From: Nitrospira sp.
Lineage (GTDB): Bacteria; Nitrospirota; Nitrospiria; Nitrospirales; Nitrospiraceae
Direction of reading: 5' to 3'
DNA length: 9,326 nucleotides
Assembly: GCA_005116795.1 (NCBI GenBank)
Contig: SWDL01000030.1
Coordinates: 1-9,326, forward strand
Part shown: one piece after another, positions 1 to 6,385 of the stretch
Position numbering within the stretch: position 1 is the first letter of the stretch
How the letters are laid out: the number at the start of each line of letters is the position of its first letter
Position numbers and translations under genes: made by a program
The notes under the pieces: model-generated
What the model was told of the DNA's origin: nothing
Seen by the model: the letters and a program-made list of their open reading frames with translations, nothing else
Database searches by the model: none

Positions 1-3000
1 CAGATTGGTCGCCGCCCAAAAAGCGGTGTATTGACTTGGGTCGAATTCAAATGCGCCGGCGCCTTTGTTGTAATTGAGGTTGGCCACAATGGGCTTTGCC
101 GAGAACTTAATCTGGAAACGTGTGGCGTCAGTGGGGACGGTCCATGACAACGTGTAGGTGCCCGCACTGGGGTTGCTGACTTGAAGCGGGATGAGACCGA
201 CTTTCATCTCAGATTGATGCTGGATGTCATACATCAGCCGCAGCAGACCGATTTCAGAATTAGCAATCGCAGTCTGATCCTCTTCGACATTCACGGCGAG
301 CCGAGCCCCCAGAGAGAGGAACTGAGCGTCTCCCGTCCGTTCAAAGCCCCAGGCGGCCAGCAATCCAGAGTCATAGACGCGGAGCCCTGGATTCGGAGAG
401 CCCAATAGTTTGTTGTATCCGTAAGCCACATTGGGGCGACCGGTAGCGGGATAGTTGTACGCCTCCTTGATGAAGAAATAGGCCAACCCTTCCAGGACAT
501 CTTCAAGATCTTCCTTCGTATAGGCCAAGCCTGGATAGGCGCTGCTGGAGAACACATGATTGGCCGGAGTATGGCGCAGGATATCCATGATGGAGGGGGG
601 GAAATAGGTATTCCCGATCATGGAGTACATCACTTGGGTGGCTTCCTCATAGAGACTGATGAGATACCCACGCGTGAGGCTTCGTCCGTGCAGCGGCGCG
701 TTGGGAGATTGGAGGGCCGTGTTCAGGAAATACACCATGTAGCGGTTGACTTTATCGAGATATTGCTGATCTTTTGTCGACATGTAGGAGAGCACCGCTT
801 CGCGCGCGGCGGAAATCCCAAGCCGATCAAAGACGTTCTTGTCTGAGCTGGAGCCGTAGCGATTGTACAGCGATTCTGAGGCCTCGTTGGCCCCAATTAT
901 GAACCGCTCATCCCCTGTCAGGTAGTAGGACGTGTACAGCCCATACACCCAGAGGTGCTCGAAATCGTCCTCATGGTGGTTGTATAAATTGCCGTTGACC
1001 GGGAGACCCGCGGACACATCGACGTGGTCGAAGTAGTCATTCGGCTTGGATCTAAAATTGAAATCGTCGGAGTGGCGCGCGAACTGATCAGCCTCAAACA
1101 TGGCGCGCTGGAATGAATTGAGGAGCTGCCCGCCATAGCCGAGCCTGACGTAATCAATCTGATTCGCCAGCATGTAGTCGCGCTGATTTTCGGCTCCTCC
1201 CTGACTATGATCCCAGATGCGATAGACCTGCCGGGGTTGGTTGCTGATGCTCAGGGGGACGCCGGTCGAGGGAGCCTTGTACCCGTTCGTCTGATAAATG
1301 GCCTGCTGCTCGGCGTACGATCCGATTCTCGTTTCCCCCATGAACGCTCCGGCATCCCGATACTGTTCAAACGGAGCTCGCCCGAAGAGGGGCATGTGCA
1401 ATCGGGCATTGATCGAGGCGTTGTCGGCCGCGCTGCTATGGAAGTCGAGCAACAGTTCGCGCGATTCATGCGTCGCCCAGTCGAACACCAGGGCGCCTTT
1501 CGGGTTCCGCTTTGAGAAGAGACCGACGGTCACAGTGCCATCGCCTGAAAATTCAATGGCGGACGGGAAATAGGCATCCATGTCTTTGTAGGAGACCGTC
1601 ACACCCTGATTGGAAGCGTTTCTGGTCTCACCCCAACCCAACGCATAGTCGGCGGTGTCATCACCGACAAAGTCTTTCATGACCGTGGCATCCTTCGCCA
1701 CCTTGACTCCGCTGACGGCTCGATTCACCGGGATGTCAAGGTAGGTGTCCGGCCAGCGATAGTCATCGGGTCCACGCTTGTTCTTGGTATATCCCTGGAA
1801 AAGATAGGCGTTTTCAGGTCCTGCGACCGTACCGCTGTAGGTGCCCTTGCTCGTCGCAAAGGTGAATGTCTTCGTGCCGCCCAGCGCAGTCGGTAACCGG
1901 AGTTCAAACGACTGGAATTTCACTCTCGCGTAGACGGACTCATACGCATTCCGAAGCGTGACCCCGACCTTGACGCTCGTCTGGTTCTTGAAAAAGGCAA
2001 GATAGACCGTGTAGCCCATGGGGGCATTGGAACCGCCGGAGCTCTTGAACCGCCCCTCGGCCTTGATCACTGACTTGACCGGGCCGTTCTCCGACACCGT
2101 CACCGTCGGATTGTCGTTGGCTGATGTGTACATCGCGCCGGTCCCGTCTGTGAATTGGAGGCCGCCCGAGTGACCGGATGTGACGAGCGTCGCCCCATTC
2201 GTCATCACGCTGTCGATGATGTTGAACCCGGACTTCCGGACAGTGAATTGGGAAGGACCGGTATTGACCGTGATGACGGAACCATTGTCGACGGCAAGAT
2301 TGCTTCCGGTCGAATTGCCGTTTCCTGTGGTCAAGGTCATCGGGGCGGTCCCACCGGCTGACACACTGACGATCGTATCGACCAGAACCCACTTCAGATT
2401 GCCGCTCGGGTGAAAGCTGAGCGGCTTGAACTGATAGGCCGACGCCCCGGACAGGCCCAGACTCCCGACCATCTGGACACCGTCAGAATCTTTGAGCGGG
2501 AGTCCAAAGGTCGCCGGCTCATTGGTCCGAGCCATCCCTGTCGCGCCGACCGGGAGCAACTCATGAATCGTGAGCGGTATGGATACGGGACCTCCGCCAC
2601 CGCCTGAGTTCGGGGGGGAGGAAACCGGCGGAGCAGCCGTGGGAGGAGGCAGAGGCGGAGGCAGCGATTGCGTCGACTGCGTCACCGCATTCGTCTGGGC
2701 AGACGTGTTCCCCGCGGCATCATAGGCGGCGACGGAAAATGAATAGCTGGTCCCAGCGGTGAGTCCGGTGTTGGTAAATGACGTCGTCGCGTTGGTGGTG
2801 ATCTGTAGCCCATTCCGGAAGACCTTGTAGCCGACGACTCCGACATTGTCTGTCGCGGCATTCCAGGTCAGAAGAATATCGGATGTCGAGAGCGATCCCG
2901 CGCTGAGCCCGGTTGGGGCTGTCGGTGATGTCGTATCTGCGGCAGGCCCCGGAGGGACGCTGGGCGGAAGCCCGCCAGTACTTGTCCCAGCCAGTTCAAT

Positions 3001-4935
3001 CTTATCGCAAATCAGCGTGCCGGCATTGGTGAAGTTCGAGTTGATGTTGACCAATGCGTAGACCCCGGCGGACGCCGTCGTAAAGGCATACTCGCTGACG
3101 GCCGTGCCGAAGGCCGGGATCGAGACCGTGCTCATGTCGTACCAGGTACCTTGCTCCGGCATGCTCGTCACGACCACGGGTCTATTCGGGTCATCGAAGC
3201 TGACCTTTGGCGTAAACCCGATGGCCGCCGCCGAGTTGTTGTACCAAGTCACGACGATCTTCTCACCCGCGGCGAAGCTTCGGGGCGGTCCGGAGGCGCC
3301 TTGGTAGTTATACGACTCATTGTCGCCGATCACGATGGCCGTGCCGCCGGGCCCAACGGCGCGATAGTCCGTATACCGATCGAGAAAAATCGTCGTCCAT
3401 CCAAGGGGGCCAAACGTCGAGCCTGAGCTGGTGCCGCCAAAATCGACGAGCAGCACAGAGCTTCCGGACGAGAGGGGGGGGGAAGGGGTCGCTTGATTGC
3501 TCACGGTGATCGCAACCGAGGCAGCCGTTGTCTGGTTGCCGGCGGCATCACGAGCGACGGCGGTCAATGTGTGCGCGCCGTTTCCCACCTGGGTGGTGTT
3601 CCATAACATGGCATAGGGCGCTGCAGGGTCGGGGGATCCGAGGTTCTGCCCATCGAGCATGAATTGGACGCTGCTGACGCCGACATTGTCGGAAGCCGTC
3701 GCAGTAACCGACACGGATGCGCCGGAAACCGTCGCCCCGGTCGATGGCGACGAGAGAGAGACAGAGGGGGCCGTGGTGTCCAGCGTCGGAGGCGGAGCTG
3801 AAGGAGGCAGTGGTTGGCCGGCCCCGGCCGTCAATTTATAAATGTAGACATCCTCGGACACGCTGTTGACGCCGATAAAGGCGTTGTAGGCCGGCATATA
3901 CCGGAAGCGCCCATAGGTGCCGTTCCCTGCGGCTGCGGTAGGCACAACGGTATTGGTTGCGGCCGGTGCATGCCTGGTCCACGTGAGCGTCGACAAGTTC
4001 AGCGTATAGACATCCGCTCCGCCGGACCATGCGACCATGCGGTCCGAGATCGGGTCGTAGGCCAGACCGGGAGCTTGTTTGCCGGCTATTTCAGTCGCTC
4101 CAGTCGTCGACAGCGCTGTCCGAGACCCCAACCCTGAGCCCGAAATATTCCAGCTAAACTGCTGACCGGATCCGACCGCCACAAACTTCCTTCGCGTAGG
4201 ATCGATGTCGGCCGTGACGTAATAACTGGTGTCGTCTGGAGAGGACCGAACCGAGGAGGCGTTGGTGCTTGGATTGAATTCCGCCAGGATAGAACTGCCG
4301 AGCATCCCGAGCACGAAAACATGACCGGTGGTTGGATCATAGGCGGCCGCCGTGGCAGGCGTTCCCCATGCGCCCGACGGCAGATTTCCTCTCCGAGGTT
4401 CACATTGGAGCGTATCGAAATTGAAGCAATCGATATTCGAGGTCGAGTTCACACCCGGATAGCCCGCACTGTTGCCGAACGAGCAGAACCGATCGATCGA
4501 TGGAACGTATTCGATGTACTCGTAGGTGTGGAACGCTCGGGGTTTGCCGTCCGGGTAGTACCCGCTGTTCACGTCACCACCAAGATCCGTACTTGGATTG
4601 GTCAGACGTACCCAGGTGAGCGAGGCGACGTCGAAGGCATAGATCTCATTGCCCGCATAGTCGCCGTGCCCGCCTCCCCAGACGATGAGGCGGTTGCGGG
4701 TCGTGTCGAAGGCCCCTCCGCTCCAGGCCCCCATGATGCTGCCGAAGCTGCCGGGGACATTCGAGGCGGCCACTGAGGTGAGTGTGGAGTTCGGCACTCG
4801 ATACCACTGGCCTGGTTGGAGCGTATCGATGGGGTGAGCCGTGACGGCGTCGGCCAGCCCGAGCAAGCCGAGCAGGCCCAGGGCTGCACCCGCAAGGACA
4901 TCCTGAAGCAGTTGACGATTGCGAGTCAGACCCAT
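1..4935 (-). CDS. Large secreted multidomain protein: Kelch-like propeller, Ig-like, FN3 and PL26-like (PcRGLX/YetA-type) region; 3' end outside window
   Basis: One frame stays open from the ATG at 4935 to base 1 (1645 codons, no stop), so the C-terminus is missing. The start has AAGGAG (4946-4951) 10 bases upstream, and the N-terminus reads as a signal peptide: Arg-containing n-region, Leu/Gly-rich core at residues 13-28, probable cleavage after A33 (AVTA|HP). Modules in order, with approximate limits: Kelch/galactose-oxidase-like propeller 45-366 (clearest blade 82-108, RLIVWGGGHGDYAGNEIYAF); Ig-like domain 386-479; jelly-roll-like, possibly carbohydrate-binding module 490-651; FN3 666-750; Pro/Gly-rich hinge 757-783; then about 785-1570 resembling the exo-rhamnogalacturonan lyase family PL26: RIFT barrel, beta-sandwich, and alpha/alpha toroid from about 1180 with W1241-D-H and the acidic/His cluster N1319-HHEDDFEH. 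A further beta-rich segment begins near 1585. Likely role, by homology recalled rather than searched: cutting or binding an acidic polysaccharide outside the cell. Catalytic residues were not verified. It lies 97 bases after the small FN3 gene, probably in the same transcript. Confidence 0.85.
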   Translation of the reverse strand, partial: MGLTRNRQLLQDVLAGAALGLLGLLGLADAVTAHPIDTLQPGQWYRVPNSTLTSVAASNVPGSFGSIMGAWSGGAFDTTRNRLIVWGGGHGDYAGNEIYAFDVASLTWVRLTNPSTDLGGDVNSGYYPDGKPRAFHTYEYIEYVPSIDRFCSFGNSAGYPGVNSTSNIDCFNFDTLQCEPRRGNLPSGAWGTPATAAAYDPTTGHVFVLGMLGSSILAEFNPSTNASSVRSSPDDTSYYVTADIDPTRRKFVAVGSGQQFSWNISGSGLGSRTALSTTGATEIAGKQAPGLAYDPISDRMVAWSGGADVYTLNLSTLTWTRHAPAATNTVVPTAAAGNGTYGRFRYMPAYNAFIGVNSVSEDVYIYKLTAGAGQPLPPSAPPPTLDTTAPSVSLSSPSTGATVSGASVSVTATASDNVGVSSVQFMLDGQNLGSPDPAAPYAMLWNTTQVGNGAHTLTAVARDAAGNQTTAASVAITVSNQATPSPPLSSGSSVLLVDFGGTSSGSTFGPLGWTTIFLDRYTDYRAVGPGGTAIVIGDNESYNYQGASGPPRSFAAGEKIVVTWYNNSAAAIGFTPKVSFDDPNRPVVVTSMPEQGTWYDMSTVSIPAFGTAVSEYAFTTASAGVYALVNINSNFTNAGTLICDKIELAGTSTGGLPPSVPPGPAADTTSPTAPTGLSAGSLSTSDILLTWNAATDNVGVVGYKVFRNGLQITTNATTSFTNTGLTAGTSYSFSVAAYDAAGNTSAQTNAVTQSTQSLPPPLPPPTAAPPVSSPPNSGGGGGPVSIPLTIHELLPVGATGMARTNEPATFGLPLKDSDGVQMVGSLGLSGASAYQFKPLSFHPSGNLKWVLVDTIVSVSAGGTAPMTLTTGNGNSTGSNLAVDNGSVITVNTGPSQFTVRKSGFNIIDSVMTNGATLVTSGHSGGLQFTDGTGAMYTSANDNPTVTVSENGPVKSVIKAEGRFKSSGGSNAPMGYTVYLAFFKNQTSVKVGVTLRNAYESVYARVKFQSFELRLPTALGGTKTFTFATSKGTYSGTVAGPENAYLFQGYTKNKRGPDDYRWPDTYLDIPVNRAVSGVKVAKDATVMKDFVGDDTADYALGWGETRNASNQGVTVSYKDMDAYFPSAIEFSGDGTVTVGLFSKRNPKGALVFDWATHESRELLLDFHSSAADNASINARLHMPLFGRAPFEQYRDAGAFMGETRIGSYAEQQAIYQTNGYKAPSTGVPLSISNQPRQVYRIWDHSQGGAENQRDYMLANQIDYVRLGYGGQLLNSFQRAMFEADQFARHSDDFNFRSKPNDYFDHVDVSAGLPVNGNLYNHHEDDFEHLWVYGLYTSYYLTGDERFIIGANEASESLYNRYGSSSDKNVFDRLGISAAREAVLSYMSTKDQQYLDKVNRYMVYFLNTALQSPNAPLHGRSLTRGYLISLYEEATQVMYSMIGNTYFPPSIMDILRHTPANHVFSSSAYPGLAYTKEDLEDVLEGLAYFFIKEAYNYPATGRPNVAYGYNKLLGSPNPGLRVYDSGLLAAWGFERTGDAQFLSLGARLAVNVEEDQTAIANSEIGLLRLMYDIQHQSEMKVGLIPLQVSNPSAGTYTLSWTVPTDATRFQIKFSAKPIVANLNYNKGAGAFEFDPSQYTAFWAATNL

Positions 4936-4996
4936 CGCGACCTGTCTCCTTGTTGATTCCTTGCCGGTGCGAATGGAGCCGCGGGCGGGACCATCG

Positions 4997-5028
4997 TGGA
5001 TGGCGCTCCTTCATCGAAGCGCCATCCA
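4997..5028 (-). other. Intergenic hairpin between the FN3 gene and the large gene
   Basis: A perfect 11-bp inverted repeat (TGGATGGCGCT at 4997-5007, AGCGCCATCCA at 5018-5028) encloses a 10-base loop. It begins 5 bases after the TAA of the FN3 gene on the minus strand. No T-run follows it in that direction, so it is not a canonical intrinsic terminator. A 3'-end stabiliser, RNA-processing site or partial terminator that lowers expression of the large downstream gene are all possible. Confidence 0.6.
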
Positions 5029-5032
5029 AGCG

Positions 5033-5605
5033 TTATCCGTTCGAGCACACCAAGACACCCGCGGCATCACGCGTACAGGAAATAGATGACGTTGAGAGGA
5101 CGTTATTGATCTCGTCCGAGTAGCTACTTTCGTTGCCGGACAGATCATAGGCGGTGACGGAAAAGTAAAACGTCCGGCCCGGTTCCAGGTTTCGGACTTC
5201 ATAATCGGTGAAATTGCCGACATCAATGGGGGACCCATAGACGCCCGATGACGTGCCGACATACAGTTTGTACCCCATCAAATCCGCCTCCGTATTCGGA
5301 TCCCACGCGACCACCGCGCTGACCGGAGTGGGTGGCGGGGGCGGGGTTGACGACGGCGGAGGGGTGGTCGTCGATGGGGGCGGCGGAGTCGGAATCGCTT
5401 TTCGCGGGACCAGAATGACCCGCGGAGCGCTTGTGGTCGCCACCGAATCGCCGACCTCGCGTTGAATGTCATAGTCCTGTCCCGCCCGTCCCGAAAGGGC
5501 CCAGGACGGCATCCCTGCTTGGGCCGTCGTCGGCAGGATTGCCAGCATGACCACGGCCGCCATGCTTCGGATCGTCTGTGATGTGTGTCGGTGTGACCTG
5601 TTCAT
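5033..5605 (-). CDS. Small secreted fibronectin type III domain protein
   Basis: A 190-residue exported protein of unknown specific function. The ATG at 5605 is preferred over the in-frame GTG at 5635, because GGGAGG lies 8 bases before it and the GTG would lie only one base downstream of the terminator U-run. Residues 1-30 form a signal peptide (Arg/His-rich start, hydrophobic core about 15-25, cleavage after AQA30). Residues 31-71 are an unassigned mature N-terminus, 72-94 a Pro/Ser/Thr linker, and 95-170 a single FN3 domain with the usual W-x-P-N and Y-K-L-Y strands and an F-x-V-T-A-Y-D-x-x-G-N-E-S ending. The last 20 residues hold two cysteines (C177, C187), which could form a disulfide in the periplasm or outside. 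There is no PEP-CTERM tail, lipobox or LPXTG. It is the first gene behind the sigma-54 promoter and c-di-GMP riboswitch and precedes the large lyase-like gene, whose FN3 domain ends in a similar motif. A matrix-binding or accessory role is inferred only. Confidence 0.87.
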   Translation of the reverse strand: MNRSHRHTSQTIRSMAAVVMLAILPTTAQAGMPSWALSGRAGQDYDIQREVGDSVATTSAPRVILVPRKAIPTPPPPSTTTPPPSSTPPPPPTPVSAVVAWDPNTEADLMGYKLYVGTSSGVYGSPIDVGNFTDYEVRNLEPGRTFYFSVTAYDLSGNESSYSDEINNVLSTSSISCTRDAAGVLVCSNG

Positions 5606-5613
5606 ACTTGAGA

Positions 5614-5619
5614 CCTCCC
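5614..5619 (-). promoter_or_regulatory. Ribosome binding site of the FN3 gene
   Basis: GGGAGG on the minus strand, followed by T and then 7 more bases before the ATG at 5605. It settles the start of the FN3 protein at the methionine that directly precedes the signal peptide. It lies 16 bases beyond the terminator U-run, so translation is possible only on read-through transcripts. Confidence 0.75.
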
Positions 5620-5635
5620 GTCGCCTGGTACGCAC

Positions 5636-5677
5636 AAAAAACCGCTCATCTGCGTGGGCACGGCAACAGATGGGCGG
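5636..5677 (-). terminator. Intrinsic terminator of the c-di-GMP riboswitch (expression platform)
   Basis: Read on the minus strand, CCGCCCATCTG (5677-5667) pairs with CAGATGAGCGG (5652-5642) over 11 positions with one C/A mismatch, around a 14-base loop, and is followed at once by six T (5641-5636). This is a textbook Rho-independent terminator, 28 bases after the aptamer and 30 bases before the start codon of the FN3 gene. Its position in the leader, not at a gene end, marks it as the switchable element. I could not find a convincing antiterminator pairing by eye, so whether ligand turns the genes on or off is open. Confidence 0.88.
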
Positions 5678-5705
5678 CGTCAGAGAAACAGGCTCGCGTC
5701 TTTCA

Positions 5706-5801
5706 GCACTTCGGCAGCCAGACCAGCCCTGGATCGTGGATCCCCTCGGGTCTCTTGGCTTTGCGTCCTATCCTTGCGGATAGTTTGCCCTTGAACCGTG
5801 C
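5706..5801 (-). promoter_or_regulatory. c-di-GMP class I (GEMM-I) riboswitch aptamer
   Basis: On the minus strand the leader has the GEMM-I core in order: GGGCAAAC (5790-5783), stem CTATCC/GGATAG (5783-5778 with 5773-5768) capped by a GCAA tetraloop (5777-5774), then GGACGCAAAGCC (5768-5757), which matches the conserved block of the Vibrio Vc2 aptamer. A second helix follows, closed by AGACC/GGTCT, and GGCTGCCGA aligns with the Vc2 end GGUUACCGA. By hand alignment, the position matching Vc2 G20 is G (5788) and C92 is C (5714), which favours c-di-GMP over cGAMP. The closing P1 stem is short and imperfect (GCAC and TTC pair with GTGC and GAA, with a GG bulge at 5797-5796). The aptamer sits just upstream of an intrinsic terminator and the FN3 gene, so it should control elongation into the FN3 and lyase-like genes in response to cellular c-di-GMP. 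Confidence 0.92.
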
Positions 5802-5906
5802 CTATGTAATTATGCGTGATGATCGATTGTGTTTCGCTCCTCTGTGTTCGTCGCCATTCGCGTGGTCGCGCTCATCTCATGCCTGATGGACACGCCAGTG
5901 GGAGTG

Positions 5907-5923
5907 AGCAAGCGATGTGCCAA
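5907..5923 (-). promoter_or_regulatory. Sigma-54 (RpoN) promoter, -24/-12
   Basis: The minus strand reads TTGGCACATCGCTTGCT. It agrees with the sigma-54 consensus TGGCAC-N5-TTGC at every conserved base, with GG (5921-5920) and GC (5909-5908) separated by exactly 10 bases. Transcription would start near 5896, giving a leader of about 290 bases that contains the riboswitch and terminator. Sigma-54 promoters need an enhancer-binding activator; the nearby prsK encodes the kinase whose usual partner PrsR belongs to that class, so PrsR is the inferred activator. Confidence 0.85.
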
Positions 5924-6042
5924 TTCCCTCTTCTGACACAGGGCAGCCGGCCCCTATGGCGAAGAATCTAGTAAACACAAGACGTTAGGGCGGAGCTTGG
6001 GCCTCATGGCGGCCGGAAGTCAGGTCCGACGATTTCCCGCCC

Positions 6043-6059
6043 CCTACACAGCCTGTAGG
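6043..6059. repeat. Inverted repeat, candidate activator (enhancer) site
   Basis: CCTACA (6043-6048) and TGTAGG (6054-6059) are perfect inverted arms separated by 5 bases, with another CCTAC half-site at 6066-6070. The palindrome lies about 120-140 bases upstream of the -24 element of the sigma-54 promoter, a usual distance for enhancer-binding proteins. Assigning it to PrsR is a guess; a single 6-bp palindrome can occur by chance. Confidence 0.35.
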
Positions 6060-6349
6060 AACGGCCCTACGAAGGGATTTGCATGACGGACATTATTTGG
6101 TCCTGGCGTATTCGTGCGTCATCAGGCCCCTCGTTCAATTCCTGTCGATTCTAGAACGGATACCCGCATCGGAACGCGTCACCGACGAGGGGGGGGCCTC
6201 ATGCTCCCCAGAGTGCGGGGCAACGCGCTCCCTCAAGCCATGACCGTACAGAACCGATAACAGAAGAACCGCAGTGCGTCCCGAATCAAGGGACGGGGCG
6301 TCGGTGCGGCTGGACGCGACGTTCATCATCTATCTTTTATTTTTTTAGG

Positions 6350-6372
6350 GGGGAAGGAGCGGAATCCTCCCC
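6350..6372 (+). other. Leader hairpin directly before the xrtA ribosome binding site
   Basis: GGGGA (6350-6354) and GGA (6356-6358) pair with TCC (6365-6367) and TCCCC (6368-6372), giving an 8-bp stem with one bulged A and a 6-base loop. The stem sequesters a GGAG-like sequence and leaves the proximal site GAGAGG (6373-6378), 7 bases before the ATG, just outside. It is preceded by a T-rich stretch (6335-6346). It could influence xrtA translation or protect the 5' end, but there is no direct sign of ligand binding. Confidence 0.4.
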
Positions 6373-6385
6373 GAGAGGATCTCTC

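Larger units (their letters stand above)
5924..6385. other. Non-coding region between the divergent units
   Basis: Between the sigma-54 promoter and the xrtA start I see no credible gene, tRNA or riboswitch. Short reading frames here lack a ribosome binding site and recognisable protein sequence. What can be seen: an inverted repeat at 6043-6059, a small hairpin CGTCCC/GGGACG (6277-6282 with 6290-6295), a run of eight G at 6189-6196, a T-rich stretch at 6335-6346, and a leader hairpin next to xrtA. The region presumably holds activator sites for the minus-strand promoter and the promoter of xrtA, which I could not locate with confidence. Confidence 0.6.

Noticed and set aside
1940..2392. A 150-codon minus-strand frame and many plus-strand frames between 180 and 5000
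   Set aside because: They are out-of-frame shadows of the continuous 1645-codon gene, with Arg/His/Pro-rich translations and no ribosome binding sites.
3400..3500. A frameshift or gene break in the large protein at the nine-G run
   Set aside because: Translation through the run stays in one frame, and recognisable domains of the same protein continue on both sides.
5320..5400. Tandem-repeat DNA or a CRISPR-like array in the GGC/GGT-rich stretch
   Set aside because: It encodes the Pro/Thr/Ser linker of the FN3 protein; there are no regular repeat-spacer units.
5547..5886. Plus-strand frames over the FN3 leader
   Set aside because: They lie opposite the riboswitch, terminator and signal peptide region, whose structures explain the sequence conservation better.
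6104..6118. TGGCGTATTCGTGC on the plus strand as a sigma-54 promoter for xrtA
   Set aside because: The GG-to-GC spacing is 9 instead of 10 and the -12 part lacks the TTGC form; it also lies about 270 bases from the gene.
6311..6336. A sigma-70 promoter for xrtA (TGGACG ... TATCTT)
   Set aside because: The spacer is only 14 bases and both boxes are poor matches.
6276..6346. An intrinsic terminator or attenuator before xrtA made from the GC-rich repeats and the T-rich stretch
   Set aside because: The stems (CGTCCC/GGGACG, GCGTCC/GGACGC) end 14 or more bases before the T-run, so the geometry does not fit a Rho-independent terminator.
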